DNA of 64,000 nucleotides from Vibrio cortegadensis (lineage in GTDB: Bacteria; Pseudomonadota; Gammaproteobacteria; Enterobacterales; Vibrionaceae). The DNA lies in NCBI RefSeq assembly GCF_024347395.1, contig NZ_AP025472.1:1550001-1614000 (forward strand). Direction: 5' to 3'. Under the pieces are notes generated by a model. The model worked only from the letters and a program-made list of their open reading frames with translations. It was not told where the DNA came from and searched no databases. Below, one piece after another: positions 9,739 through 19,201 of the stretch (position 1 is its first letter; each line of letters starts with the position of its first letter). The position numbers were made by a program, and so were the translations under genes.

Positions 9739-9754
9739 TGGAACACATTTTGCT
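9739..9754 (+). promoter_or_regulatory. Predicted sigma-54 promoter of the ammonium transporter gene
   Basis: TGGAACACATTTTGCT matches the -24/-12 sigma-54 consensus (TGGCAC, five bases, TTGCW) with correct GG-to-GC spacing, 90 bp upstream of the transporter start. Nitrogen-limitation control through NtrC is therefore expected. The rest of the 460-bp gap (9381-9844) holds no gene that I can support; enhancer sites are expected within it but were not identified with confidence. Confidence 0.65.
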
Positions 9755-9844
9755 GAACTCCATGCATTATTGAAATTCACTGTTTTGGTGAATGAGTAAC
9801 AAAAAGCACAGGATTAGTGCAATATAAAAAATGGAGAGATAATA

Positions 9845-11065
9845 ATGAGCCAAACCGTAAGTCAAGTGCATGGAGCCGTTCAAACCTTGACTCAAAGCTC
9901 AGACACGCTTTTTTTGCTTTTGGGGGCAATAATGGTGTTCTTAATGCACGCTGGATTTGCATTTTTGGAAGTGGGTACGGTACGTAAAAAGAACCAAGTG
10001 AATGCCTTAGTAAAAATTTTAGCTGATTTTGGAGTTTCCGCTATCGCGTATTTCTTTATTGGTTACTGGGTTGCCTACGGTGGACACTTTTTTGCCGATG
10101 CTGAGACGTTATCCCAAGGTAATGGCTATGAATTAGTTAAGTTCTTTTTCCTATTAACCTTTGCTGCCGCCATTCCTGCGATTGTTTCTGGAGGTATCGC
10201 GGAGCGGGCTCGATTCTACCCAATACTGATTGCCACTTTCTTTACTGTTGGACTGGTTTATCCATTGTTTGAAGGCATCATTTGGAATGGTAACTTTGGT
10301 ATCCAAAACTGGTTTGAAGTGACATTCGGTTCAAGTTTTCATGATTTTGCAGGCTCAGTTGTCGTACATGGTGTAGGGGGCTGGATTGCTTTAGTCGCAG
10401 TCCTTTTTCTAGGGATGCGAAAAGGACGTGTAAGAGCAGGAAAACACACCAACTTTGCGCCATCCAATATCCCATTCTTAGCATTGGGAGCTTGGATATT
10501 GTGCGTGGGTTGGTTTGGATTCAATGTCATGTCGGCACAAACCTTAAATGGTATTAGTGGACTGGTCGCAATGAACTCATTGATGGCAATGGTAGGTGGC
10601 ATTCTTGCTGCGTTAATTGCTGGGAAAAATGACCCAGGGTTTATCCATAATGGTCCCTTGGCTGGTTTAGTCGCAGTATGTGCAGGATCGGATTTGATGC
10701 ATCCTCTCGGCGCGTTAATAACGGGTGCAATTGCCGGAACTCTATTTGTCTACTTGTTTACTTTCTTACAAAACAGAACCAAAATTGACGATGTACTCGG
10801 TGTATGGCCACTTCATGGTGTATGCGGAGCTTGGGGTGGTATCGCTGCGGGTATTTTCGGTCAGCAAGCTCTCGGAGGGCTTGGTGGTGTAAGCTTCACA
10901 GTTCAACTGCTTGGGACAGGATTCGGTATTATCGTTGCATTTGGAGGTGCTTTTATCGTCTACGGTGCTTTAGATAAAATGACAGGACTGCGATTATCAG
11001 AAGAGGATGAATTCAATGGCGCCGATCTTGCAATTCATAAGATTTCATCGATTAATGAAGATTAA
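9845..11065 (+). CDS. amtB: Ammonium transporter, Amt family
   Basis: This 406-residue protein with eleven predicted hydrophobic segments belongs to the Amt/Rh ammonium channel family. The two pore histidines are visible in 'VVVHGVGGW' (near residue 175) and 'PLHGVCGAWGG' (near residue 325). The family signature 'DFAGS' precedes the first of them. It takes up ammonium across the inner membrane under nitrogen limitation. It stands alone between terminators with no adjacent glnK, so its PII partner must be encoded elsewhere. A sigma-54-type promoter lies upstream. Alternative members of the family differ mainly in their regulation. Confidence 0.93.
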   Translation: MSQTVSQVHGAVQTLTQSSDTLFLLLGAIMVFLMHAGFAFLEVGTVRKKNQVNALVKILADFGVSAIAYFFIGYWVAYGGHFFADAETLSQGNGYELVKFFFLLTFAAAIPAIVSGGIAERARFYPILIATFFTVGLVYPLFEGIIWNGNFGIQNWFEVTFGSSFHDFAGSVVVHGVGGWIALVAVLFLGMRKGRVRAGKHTNFAPSNIPFLALGAWILCVGWFGFNVMSAQTLNGISGLVAMNSLMAMVGGILAALIAGKNDPGFIHNGPLAGLVAVCAGSDLMHPLGALITGAIAGTLFVYLFTFLQNRTKIDDVLGVWPLHGVCGAWGGIAAGIFGQQALGGLGGVSFTVQLLGTGFGIIVAFGGAFIVYGALDKMTGLRLSEEDEFNGADLAIHKISSINED

Positions 11066-11092
11066 CTGTCTAGAACAGAAATAATCGCTTCT

Positions 11093-11117
11093 AAAGAGCG
11101 GCTTTCGGTCGCTCTTT
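11093..11117 (+). terminator. Rho-independent terminator of amtB
   Basis: AAAGAGCG and CGCTCTTT form an 8-bp stem about 28 bp after the amtB stop. The T tract is short. Confidence 0.75.
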
Positions 11118-11279
11118 GTAATTGGGTATCTCATCTAGAACATTGAGCTTGCTACCTGTTTCACATTTTAACTTATTAGCTTGTATTCTAAGACTATTGT
11201 CTAATCCTTATAACTATTGTTGATTTTTGAACAGTGCTAAGCTGATAAAAGGATCGAATAATGTATATAAGGATATCCC

Positions 11280-12017
11280 ATGAACTTTCCATATAAAAAT
11301 ATTGTCATTCTAACTGGTGCTGGGATCTCAGCTGAGTCGGGGATCCAAACTTTCCGAGCTCAAGATGGCTTATGGGAGAACCACCGTATTGAAGATGTTG
11401 CCACCCCCGAAGGTTTTGAACGTAATCCGGACTTAGTTCAGGAATTCTATAATCAACGACGGGCTAAACTCCAATCTGACATTATAAAACCAAATCCAGC
11501 GCATCATGCTCTTGGCAAGCTTGAATCTGAACTGGATGGCAAAGTCACCATCATCACTCAAAACATTGACAATCTTCACGAGCGAGGCGGCAGCAAGAAT
11601 GTCATTCATATGCACGGTGAGCTATTAAAAGCGCGATGCAGTGAATCTAATCAGGTGTTAGAGCATTCGGAAGATATTCTAACTGGTGAGCTATGCCATT
11701 GCTGTCAAATCCCGGCTCAAATGCGACCACATATTGTTTGGTTTGGTGAGATGCCACTGCGAATGGGCGATATATACTCAGCCTTAGAAGAAGCGGATCT
11801 GTTTGTCTCAATTGGCACGTCTGGTGTGGTTTATCCTGCCGCTGGATTTGTACATGATGCAAAAATGCATGGCGCACATACCATCGAAATCAACTTAGAG
11901 CCGAGTGCCGTTGAGAGTGAGTTTGAAGAGAAGCGATATGGTAAAGCGGGGCTGGAAGTACCTAAACTGGTCGAAGAGCTACTGCTCATGGGCGATGACA
12001 CGGAATTAAGCGCCTAA
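11280..12017 (+). CDS. cobB: NAD-dependent protein deacylase (sirtuin)
   Basis: This class III sirtuin of 245 residues removes acetyl and succinyl groups from lysines using NAD. The NAD motif 'GAGISAESGIQTFR' is at residues 12-25, the 'TQNIDNLHERGG' motif near residue 97, and the catalytic histidine is in 'VIHMHGEL'. A Tyr-x-x-Arg pair in 'FYNQRRAKL' (near residue 60) corresponds to the acyl-pocket residues that allow desuccinylation in E. coli CobB. Cysteines in 'ARCSES' and 'LCHCCQ' form the zinc module. It starts 18 bp after a weak AAGGATAT ribosome site and is followed by a bidirectional terminator shared with potD. Confidence 0.92.
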   Translation: MNFPYKNIVILTGAGISAESGIQTFRAQDGLWENHRIEDVATPEGFERNPDLVQEFYNQRRAKLQSDIIKPNPAHHALGKLESELDGKVTIITQNIDNLHERGGSKNVIHMHGELLKARCSESNQVLEHSEDILTGELCHCCQIPAQMRPHIVWFGEMPLRMGDIYSALEEADLFVSIGTSGVVYPAAGFVHDAKMHGAHTIEINLEPSAVESEFEEKRYGKAGLEVPKLVEELLLMGDDTELSA

Positions 12018-12039
12018 CAAATTATAATGCTCAGATACA

Positions 12040-12065
12040 AATAAAGCGGCCAACGCCGCTTTATT
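12040..12065. terminator. Bidirectional terminator between cobB and potD
   Basis: This perfect 11-bp inverted repeat (AATAAAGCGGC / GCCGCTTTATT, 4-base loop) has T residues on the plus side. It separates convergent cobB and potD. Confidence 0.88.
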
Positions 12066-12121
12066 TTTTATATTAACTAAAGATATTTATCATTAGTTAA
12101 AGCCTGAGACTAGTTGAAGAC

Positions 12122-13159
12122 TTAGTTGTCTACTTTTAATCTTTGGAAGTATTCATCATAGATAGCACTTGCTGCGCCAACTTCATCTTGCCAGACACCA
12201 GAATCCATAACTGATTGAGGTGGGAAGATGTTTTTATCTTCAGCAAACTCTTTTGGTAGTAGTGGGTAAGCAGTTTTAACTGGCGTTGGGTAACCAATCT
12301 CAAGTGCAATTTTCGCTGCATTTTCTGGGCGCAGTAAGAAGTTAATCATCTTATGTGCCGCTTCTACATTTTTTGCGCCAGCTGGGATCGCTAAGCTATC
12401 CATCCAGAAAATTGTGCCTTTTTCTGGCCAAATCATATCAATAGAAGCGCCTTCTTGGCGAGCCATGTAAGCAGATCCATTCCACAACATACCAAGTGAT
12501 ACTTCGCCCGCTAAATATGGGTTTGCAGGGAAATCAGAGTTGAAAACCAATACGTTTGGCATCAATTTGCGTAGTTCTTCGTACGCCGCTTTGATCTCGT
12601 CTGGGTTAGTTGTGTTAGGTGAGTAACCTAATTTACTAAGAGCAATATGGAAGACTTCACGTGAGTCATCCATCATCATTAGTTGACCTTCCCACTGATC
12701 ATCCCAAAAATCGCCCCAGTTTTTAACGGAAGCACCATCTAGCATATCAGAGTTGATACCAATGCCTGTCGCGCCCCAAATATAAGGGATAGAGAAATTG
12801 TTCGCTGGGTCGAATGGCTTATCTAAATAGTTTTTATCAAGATCGTCAAAATGAGATAGTTTGGTCTTATCAATCTCTTGAAGCATGCTCTCTTTGCGCA
12901 TTTTAGAGACAAAGTAAGTTGAAGGTACGACTAGATCGTAACCTGTACCTTGAGTCTTTAACTTCGCATACATGCTTTCATTCGATTCGTATGTCGAGTA
13001 AATGACTTTGATGCCCGTTTCTTTACTGAAATCTTCAAGCACTTCGGCTGGAATGTATTCAGACCAATTATAGAAATAAAGCTCTTGGTCAGCCGCGAAT
13101 GAAGGGGTAGAGAGCAGAGTTGCAGCGCATAATGCACCAGCGTACAGTTTACTTTTCAT
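12122..13159 (-). CDS. potD: Polyamine-binding periplasmic protein, PotD type (first copy)
   Basis: This 345-residue extracellular solute-binding protein of the PotD/PotF family delivers spermidine-type polyamines to PotABC. The signal peptide spans residues 1-22 ('...LLSTPSFAADQE'). The mature protein starts with 'LYFYNWSEYIPAEVLEDF', the typical first beta strand and tryptophan-containing ligand site. It is closely similar to the protein at 13292-14326, which lies just upstream in the same operon, and a terminator-like hairpin separates them. Two tandem PotD proteins beside potABC are also known in other Vibrio species. The ligand preference of each copy cannot be read from the sequence. 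Confidence 0.9.
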   Translation of the reverse strand: MKSKLYAGALCAATLLSTPSFAADQELYFYNWSEYIPAEVLEDFSKETGIKVIYSTYESNESMYAKLKTQGTGYDLVVPSTYFVSKMRKESMLQEIDKTKLSHFDDLDKNYLDKPFDPANNFSIPYIWGATGIGINSDMLDGASVKNWGDFWDDQWEGQLMMMDDSREVFHIALSKLGYSPNTTNPDEIKAAYEELRKLMPNVLVFNSDFPANPYLAGEVSLGMLWNGSAYMARQEGASIDMIWPEKGTIFWMDSLAIPAGAKNVEAAHKMINFLLRPENAAKIALEIGYPTPVKTAYPLLPKEFAEDKNIFPPQSVMDSGVWQDEVGAASAIYDEYFQRLKVDN

Positions 13160-13244
13160 TACTAATCCGTTCGTATTGTTAGAGAGCCCATAAGGGCAAT
13201 GAATGGAAATTATTTATCGCGACAAAGTATATCAGCCCAAACGA

Positions 13245-13274
13245 AAAATAGGCAGCATAAGCCACCTATTTTAA
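13245..13274 (-). terminator. Terminator or attenuator between the two potD genes
   Basis: On the minus strand AAAATAGG pairs with CCTATTTT through an inner stem with G-U pairs, followed by TTTTTCG. It sits between the two binding-protein genes and could lower expression of the distal copy relative to the proximal one. Confidence 0.65.
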
Positions 13275-13291
13275 AATAAATACAGTTTGAA

Positions 13292-14326
13292 TTATTGGCC
13301 AGCTTTCAGTTTCAAGAAGTATTCTTCATATTTGATGGTTTTATCACCAACTGAATCTTGCCACTCAACTCTATCGAGATCATCTTGCGAAGGGAATAGG
13401 GCAGAAATGCCTTTGAATTTCTCATTCGATTCTGCAACCGCAGTTAAGTAACCGGTATCACGAGATATTTGTTCTGCTATGTCAGCTCTAAGCAGGAAAT
13501 CAATCATCTTATGTGCCGCTTCTACATTCTTAGCCCCAGAACTTATGGCAAAGTTGTCAACCCAACCAATCCCACCTTCTTCAGGGAAGATCAGCTTTAA
13601 CGGTAATCCCTCAGCTTGTGCCGCTGCCGCCGAGCCATTCCATAACATGCCTACACCTACGTCACCTAACATATACGGTGCTCCAGGGTTATCAGAATTG
13701 AAAACGAGCACGTTCGGCATCAATTTTCTCAACTCCTCATACGCTTCGTCGATTTGCTTTTCGTTTGTGCTGTTACCTGAATAGCCCAATTTACGAAGGG
13801 CAATATGGAAAACCTCGCGAGTGTCATCCATCATCATCAGTTGACCTTCTAAGTCAGGGTTCCACAAATCTCCCCAACTAGTGAAATCATCAGGATTATA
13901 CATATCGGTATTCACCGCCAAACCAGTAATCGCAACCACATGTGGTATAGAGTAATCGTTGTTTGGATCAAATGGCTTATCGAGATAGTTAGTATCAAGC
14001 TTATTGAAATTACTCAGTTTGGTTCTATCTATTTTTTGTAGCATACCTTCATCGCGCATTTTTGCGACGAAATAGGTTGATGGCACCACCAGATCATACC
14101 CTTTATTATGCGTCTTCAGTTTTGCATATAAGGTTTCATTCGATTCATAAGTTGAATAGATAACTTTAATGCCAGTCTCTTTGGTGAATTGCTCCAATAG
14201 GGCACCGTTAATGTACGGTCCCCAATTCATAAATACTAGCTCTTGGTTTTCGTCCGCAGATGCTGTTCCGATGAACATAGAAAGCGCACATGCACTACTA
14301 GCAAATAAAGTAGCCCATTTTTTCAT
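13292..14326 (-). CDS. potD: Polyamine-binding periplasmic protein, PotD type (second copy)
   Basis: This 344-residue paralogue of the neighbouring PotD shares long identical blocks such as 'LRKLMPNVLVFNSD' and 'GQLMMMDDTREVFHIAL'. The signal peptide ends at 'TASADENQ' near residue 25. The ligand-site region differs: 'MNWGPYINGALLEQF' here against 'YNWSEYIPAEVLEDF' in the other copy, and the acidic/aromatic residues elsewhere also vary. A different polyamine preference is therefore plausible but unproven. The start at 14326 has GGAG 9 bp upstream, while the frame could extend five codons further. It is the fourth gene of the potABC operon. Confidence 0.9.
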   Translation of the reverse strand: MKKWATLFASSACALSMFIGTASADENQELVFMNWGPYINGALLEQFTKETGIKVIYSTYESNETLYAKLKTHNKGYDLVVPSTYFVAKMRDEGMLQKIDRTKLSNFNKLDTNYLDKPFDPNNDYSIPHVVAITGLAVNTDMYNPDDFTSWGDLWNPDLEGQLMMMDDTREVFHIALRKLGYSGNSTNEKQIDEAYEELRKLMPNVLVFNSDNPGAPYMLGDVGVGMLWNGSAAAAQAEGLPLKLIFPEEGGIGWVDNFAISSGAKNVEAAHKMIDFLLRADIAEQISRDTGYLTAVAESNEKFKGISALFPSQDDLDRVEWQDSVGDKTIKYEEYFLKLKAGQ

Positions 14327-14375
14327 TGAGTGTAACTCCAAAAATACCTACAGATAGAGTAGGTGATAGATAAAA

Positions 14376-14403
14376 AAACAGAATGACAATTGCCATTCTG
14401 TTT
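14376..14403 (-). terminator. Terminator-like hairpin between potC and potD
   Basis: A 10-bp stem AAACAGAATG / CATTCTGTTT with an 8-base loop is followed on the minus strand by a run of T residues. Its place inside the operon suggests attenuation or RNA processing that sets the ratio of permease to binding protein. Confidence 0.75.
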
Positions 14404-14443
14404 GGTTTAAAACTTAAATACTGCCGTTAATACTTGCCTGCGA

Positions 14444-15214
14444 TTACTTGATCTTTTCACGAGCAAGGAGCTGTGAGCTCACGACCAAAGTCAGCGAGAC
14501 GATTAACATTACGGTCGCTAAAGCATTCACCTCTGGGGAAATACCAACTTTAACCATTGAGTATATTTTCAATGGTAGAATTTCATATGTAGGCCCAGTA
14601 ACGAAAGAGCTGATAATCACATCGTCCAATGAGAGCGTAAAACTCAATAGCCAGCCCGCAGCAACCGCTGGTTTCGCTAATGGCAATATTATCTGTTTAA
14701 GGATTGTCCATTCGCTCGCACCAAGGTCTTTTGCTGCTTCTAGCATCTTCACGTCAAATCCATTAAGACGACTATAAACCGTTACTACAACGAAGGGCAG
14801 GCAGAATGTGATATGAGCAACCAACAGAGTAAAGAACCCAAGCTGAACACCCATAACCAAAAACAGAGCCAGTAATGAAATAGCCATCACAATATCTGGC
14901 GACATCATTACGATAAATAGCATGGTATTCACGGCACCTTTTCCTCTAAACCGATAGCGAAATAGTGCAACGGCTGTGAGGCTACCAATAATGGTTGCAG
15001 CGGTGGCAGAAAAAATCGCAATATTAAGCGAGTGCCATGCGGCTTGCATTAAACTATCGTTATTAACTAAAGCTTCGTACCACTTTGTCGTAAAGCCTCC
15101 CCATTTCATACCAAACTTGTTGGCATTAAATGAATTAGCAATGAGCACAATAATTGGCAAATACAAGAAAGCATAAACCAGCGCCATGAAACTGAATCTA
15201 ATTGAGCGTCCCAT
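14444..15214 (-). CDS. potC: Spermidine/putrescine ABC transporter permease PotC
   Basis: This 256-residue inner membrane permease has six hydrophobic segments and the ABC-permease EAA loop 'EAAKDLGASEWTILKQIILPLAKPA' (near residues 160-185, the contact site for PotA). It pairs with PotB to form the channel for polyamine uptake. Its ATG and the stop of potB share a base at 15214, so the two are translationally coupled. Confidence 0.92.
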   Translation of the reverse strand: MGRSIRFSFMALVYAFLYLPIIVLIANSFNANKFGMKWGGFTTKWYEALVNNDSLMQAAWHSLNIAIFSATAATIIGSLTAVALFRYRFRGKGAVNTMLFIVMMSPDIVMAISLLALFLVMGVQLGFFTLLVAHITFCLPFVVVTVYSRLNGFDVKMLEAAKDLGASEWTILKQIILPLAKPAVAAGWLLSFTLSLDDVIISSFVTGPTYEILPLKIYSMVKVGISPEVNALATVMLIVSLTLVVSSQLLAREKIK

Positions 15215-16074
15215 TAGTCAAGCTCCACATTTCTGTTCATCATTTTACCTGCACGATAATAAGCATATAACATCACCGCCATCGCTGCGGTAAGGGCAAT
15301 ACTCGTCGCAGCACCGAATGGCCAATCTCTTGCATTCAATACTTGACTCTTGATTACGTTACCGATCAGTAAGTTTTTCGCTCCGCCTAATAAATCGGCA
15401 ATATAGAACATGCCTAATGCTGGAAGCAGAACCAAAAGACACCCACCGATGATTCCCGGCATCGTTAATGGCAAAACGACTTTAATCAAGGTTTGAAGCT
15501 TGTTAGCACCAAGATCTTTTGCTGCTTCGATGTATGTATTGTCCAATTTTTCAATCGCAGAGTAGAGCGGTAAAATCATAAAAGGCAGTAGAATATAAAC
15601 TAAACCTATCATGACCGCTGTCTCTGTATACATAAGACGAATTGGCTTCTCTATGATGTCCATGGCAATAAGGCTTTTATTTAAGATGCCTTGTGTACCA
15701 AGAACGATTTTCAAACCGTAAGTACGAATCAGTGAGTTTGTCCAAAAGGGAACAATCACTAAAAACAACATAATTGGTCGCCATTTTGCGGGCATTTTTG
15801 CCACAATATAAGCAAATGGATAACCTATGAAAAGACACAACAACGTCGCAACGATAGCCATATAAAAGGAATGCCATAGCACTTTAATATATAGCGGATC
15901 CATTAAACGCAAATAGTTATCGAAGGTGAATGTCATCTCGATAAGATTAGCTTCATCGCGGGTTAAAAAACTCGTTCCAATAATCATTATGTTAGGGATC
16001 ATGACGAACAGAACTAACCAACTAACGATTACAGTGATGATTATTTTTTGAAGATTAAATGTCTTGCTCATCAT
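15214..16074 (-). CDS. potB: Spermidine/putrescine ABC transporter permease PotB
   Basis: This 286-residue inner membrane permease, partner of PotC, has six hydrophobic segments and an EAA loop 'EAAKDLGANKLQTLIKVVLPLTMPG' near residue 190. It overlaps the 3' end of potA by 20 bp. The first two codons are both ATG, so 16074 or 16071 may be used. Confidence 0.92.
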   Translation of the reverse strand: MMSKTFNLQKIIITVIVSWLVLFVMIPNIMIIGTSFLTRDEANLIEMTFTFDNYLRLMDPLYIKVLWHSFYMAIVATLLCLFIGYPFAYIVAKMPAKWRPIMLFLVIVPFWTNSLIRTYGLKIVLGTQGILNKSLIAMDIIEKPIRLMYTETAVMIGLVYILLPFMILPLYSAIEKLDNTYIEAAKDLGANKLQTLIKVVLPLTMPGIIGGCLLVLLPALGMFYIADLLGGAKNLLIGNVIKSQVLNARDWPFGAATSIALTAAMAVMLYAYYRAGKMMNRNVELD

Positions 16075-17173
16075 CGCTTAATACCACTTCCCAGCTTTCA
16101 ACCCAAGTAACGGCAACTTTTTGACCTAATGAGTGATCCACATCTGGATCATCTTCATTGAAGAATTCGCTAACCATGACACGCATACCTGATTCTAATT
16201 CAACAACCGAATCTAAAGTCATACCTTTATATGTTCGATCTCGAACATGACCAACAATGCCGCGCTGCTCGTTCTCTTTTATCTCTTCGAGACGCAAATC
16301 TTCAGGGCGAAGTAATACTTGCAGTTTATCACCCTCATTAACCGCTAAGTCATGATAAACAACGGCTTCAGTGCCTTCGATATTCGCTAATATTCTCTTT
16401 TCATCAACACGCTTAACTGTGGTGGCATTGAAGACATTAATCTCACCAATGAAGCGAGCAACAAATAGGTTCTTAGGCTCTTCGTAAATTTCACGAGGTG
16501 TGCCATCTTGCTCTATCACGCCATCACGCATAACAATGATACGATCAGACATAGATAGCGCTTCTTCTTGATCGTGAGTGACAAAAATAAACGTGATACC
16601 AAGTTTACGTTGCAACTGCTTTAACTCAATTTGCATCTGTTTACGCAATTTGTAATCTAATGCAGAAAGAGACTCATCTAATAAAAGAACCTTTGGCTTG
16701 TTCACCACAGCACGCGCAATCGCGACACGCTGCTGTTGTCCACCAGACAGTTGATGAGGTTTACGTTGAGCCATACTGTCTAAACGCACCATTCGTAATG
16801 ATTCCATCACACGTGGTTCGATATCATCCTTAGCGACTTTTTGCATACGTAACCCGAAAGCCACGTTTTCAAATACAGTCATATGCGGAAAAAGAGCATA
16901 GCTTTGGAATACAGTATTAACGTGCCTTTGCTCAGCAGGAACATCAGTAACATCCTGATCTTCTAACAAAATAGTTCCTGTATCGGCAGTTTCGAACCCT
17001 GCAATCATCCTCAACACGGTTGTTTTTCCACAACCAGAAGGACCCAATATGGTAAGAAACTCACCATGATTGACGTTTAAACTAAGATTTCCGATGATCT
17101 CTTTATCATCAAAACTTTTGCTAATACCCGTTAATTGAATAACTGGTTTATCTACTGTTTGTTTGGCGTTCAA
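16055..17173 (-). CDS. potA: Spermidine/putrescine ABC transporter ATPase PotA
   Basis: This 372-residue ABC ATPase powers polyamine import. Walker A is 'GPSGCGKTT' near residue 44, the signature 'LSGGQQQRVAIARA' near residue 142, Walker B 'VLLLDESLSALD' near residue 165 and the switch histidine in 'VTHDQEEAL'. A C-terminal regulatory TOBE-like domain follows from about residue 285. It is the first gene of potABCDD, transcribed leftward from the 325-bp gap at 17174-17498. Confidence 0.94.
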   Translation of the reverse strand: MNAKQTVDKPVIQLTGISKSFDDKEIIGNLSLNVNHGEFLTILGPSGCGKTTVLRMIAGFETADTGTILLEDQDVTDVPAEQRHVNTVFQSYALFPHMTVFENVAFGLRMQKVAKDDIEPRVMESLRMVRLDSMAQRKPHQLSGGQQQRVAIARAVVNKPKVLLLDESLSALDYKLRKQMQIELKQLQRKLGITFIFVTHDQEEALSMSDRIIVMRDGVIEQDGTPREIYEEPKNLFVARFIGEINVFNATTVKRVDEKRILANIEGTEAVVYHDLAVNEGDKLQVLLRPEDLRLEEIKENEQRGIVGHVRDRTYKGMTLDSVVELESGMRVMVSEFFNEDDPDVDHSLGQKVAVTWVESWEVVLSDDEQDI

Positions 17174-17498
17174 CGTATCTCTATCTCCACCTTGGTCAAA
17201 ATCTATGACCGATTGCTATACACTTTGAGGCGCGCATCATAATCACCAAAAGTGTGAATTCAAAGCATTTTCTTATCTTGAAACACAAAAAATTTTGCAG
17301 GTAAAAGTAAATATTACTTACCATACTGATTCGATTAAGGTTTCAAACCATATTAGTGGCTAATTATCGAACAAATAGACAATAAATCAAGCGCATCATA
17401 GCGTTCTGATTTTAGTGTTAGTAACATTTACGTATAATGGTACTAATTTTTATCAACAAGTTAGGTAGCTTCACAAGAAGACTAACCTAGGAAAAGAT
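17174..17498. other. Divergent intergenic region between potA and a membrane-protein gene
   Basis: This 325-bp A+T-rich gap must hold the leftward potA promoter and the rightward promoter for the gene at 17499. I see no open reading frame worth reporting and no clear operator. Confidence 0.5.
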
Positions 17499-18305
17499 AT
17501 GAACAACGATATCGAAGAAGATTTCAATTTAGGCGGTAGTGTAGAACGCGCGCTTTCAGGTAAGTATGATTTGAATGTGGGAGCGGTGCTTCAAGAGGCA
17601 TGGAAATACACAATCAGACACTTTCTCTCATTTTCACCAGCGATAATTATTCTACTGTTAGTACAGATCGGTATTTTTTATATCGCGTTAAAACTGCAAC
17701 TAGGCGAACCAGGCATGATATTGGATGCCATTCAGAACCCGGAATTATTTAATGCGGCGATTGTCGAGTCTATTTTTGTGGCTAACTTTAGCTACGAAGT
17801 GGTCAGCGCCCCGATTTATGCGGGGGTCAGTCTAATGGCAATGAGTCATATTGCTGGCTTACAAACTAAGCCTCGCCATATATCCAAAGGCTTACAATTT
17901 ACAATTCCAGTGATTCTAGCAACACTGTTTAGCCTGATGTTGCAAGGTGTCGCAGGAATGATTATCCCATTTCTTTCAATGTACTTATCCATTGCATTTA
18001 GTAACTCTATCCTGTTGATTTGTGAGAAACGTGTTTCTCCGATGCAGTCTTTGTTGCTTTCTCTACGTGCAGTGAATAAAAAAATCCTACAAGTTACCGC
18101 ACTCTACATGGTAGTGATGATGATGTTTGTCATTGCAGCAATGTTTTATGGCATTGGATTGATCTTCGTTCTTCCTTTCTTTTTCCACGTTAAAGGCATT
18201 ATTTATCGTGAAATGTTTGGTATTAAGCTAAAAATAGTCGCTTCAGATCGACCGAACAAAAACGACGATGATAACGACAACGACCCTCAGGTGTTTAATG
18301 CGTAA
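17499..18305 (+). CDS. Multi-pass inner membrane protein of unknown function
   Basis: This 268-residue protein has an N-terminal cytoplasmic stretch ('EEDFNLGGSVERALSGKYDL', about 30 residues) and about six hydrophobic segments, then an Asp/Asn-rich cytoplasmic tail. I do not recognise a named family with confidence; the N-terminal linker followed by membrane helices recalls the broad DUF975/BPSS1780-like group. Its last 8 bp overlap the start of the Bax-like gene, so the two are probably co-transcribed. A role linked to the cell envelope is only inferred. Confidence 0.6.
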   Translation: MNNDIEEDFNLGGSVERALSGKYDLNVGAVLQEAWKYTIRHFLSFSPAIIILLLVQIGIFYIALKLQLGEPGMILDAIQNPELFNAAIVESIFVANFSYEVVSAPIYAGVSLMAMSHIAGLQTKPRHISKGLQFTIPVILATLFSLMLQGVAGMIIPFLSMYLSIAFSNSILLICEKRVSPMQSLLLSLRAVNKKILQVTALYMVVMMMFVIAAMFYGIGLIFVLPFFFHVKGIIYREMFGIKLKIVASDRPNKNDDDNDNDPQVFNA

Positions 18306-19128
18306 AAAAATTGGCTTGGCTGCCGTTAGCCTTATTGCAGGTTGTAGCCTGTTTATCGCCCAACAAAATAGAGTTGAAGTCGAGGAACAAAAAGCTCAAG
18401 CAGAGAGAGCAAACAAAAACTCAAAAAGTGATATTTCATTATCGTATCTTCCGTCAGGGCTCCCGGATTTCGCAGCATTGAGCAATGCTAAAGAGAAGAA
18501 AGAGGCGTTTTTTGATTTTATGCGACCTGGTGTCATGATCGAAAATAGTCGCATTGAAAAAGAACGTACCTTTTTGACAACCTTAGGAAAAGGCGTTGCA
18601 GAAGGTGAGGTAGATTCTGAACAACTTGATTACGCTCAACGTTTAGGGAAACTATATAGTTACCCTGTCACTAAATCCAGCGTCAATCAAAAATGGTTAG
18701 ATGAGATGCTACTTAGAGTCAACGTTCTTCCTGAAGCATTAGTATTAACGCAAGCAGCTAATGAGTCGGCATGGGGAACCTCTCGTTTCGCCACTAGCGC
18801 AAACAACTTCTTTGGACAATGGTGTTACACAAAAGGTTGTGGCGTTGTGCCTTTAAAACGCTCAGGAGAGGCTACGCACGAAGTAGCAAAGTTCAGCTCG
18901 GTACAAGAGTCTATTCACCGATACTTTATGAATGTGAATCGAAATGCAGCTTATAAAGAGTTACGTATAATACGCGCAGATCGTTTGGAAAAAGGAGAGA
19001 ACTTACTTTCGGAGCAAACAGCAACCGCACTGACTAATGGTTTACTTAAATACTCGGAAAGAGGCCAAAGTTATGTTGATGATTTACAAGCGATGATCCG
19101 TCACAACAAATCGTTTTGGTCACAATAG
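18298..19128 (+). CDS. bax: Bax-like peptidoglycan glucosaminidase, probable lipoprotein
   Basis: This 276-residue protein has a FlgJ/Bax-type glucosaminidase domain in its C-terminal half: 'LTQAANESAWGTSRFATSANNFFGQWCY' spans the catalytic Glu and the Phe/Gly core near residues 160-185. 'KFSSVQESIHRYFMNVNRN', near residue 205, is also typical. The N-terminus carries a lipobox-like 'LIAGC' at about residues 12-16, so it may be lipid-anchored rather than freely secreted. The start at 18298 overlaps the preceding gene by 8 bp; the longer frame would lack a signal sequence at its very N-terminus. It hydrolyses glycan strands of peptidoglycan. Confidence 0.85.
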   Translation: MRKKIGLAAVSLIAGCSLFIAQQNRVEVEEQKAQAERANKNSKSDISLSYLPSGLPDFAALSNAKEKKEAFFDFMRPGVMIENSRIEKERTFLTTLGKGVAEGEVDSEQLDYAQRLGKLYSYPVTKSSVNQKWLDEMLLRVNVLPEALVLTQAANESAWGTSRFATSANNFFGQWCYTKGCGVVPLKRSGEATHEVAKFSSVQESIHRYFMNVNRNAAYKELRIIRADRLEKGENLLSEQTATALTNGLLKYSERGQSYVDDLQAMIRHNKSFWSQ

Positions 19129-19201
19129 AAGTAACTCTTCAATGATAGACTTACTTGTTGCTTTGACTTACAGCCTTTAATTTTATAAGAATTGAATAAT
19201 A

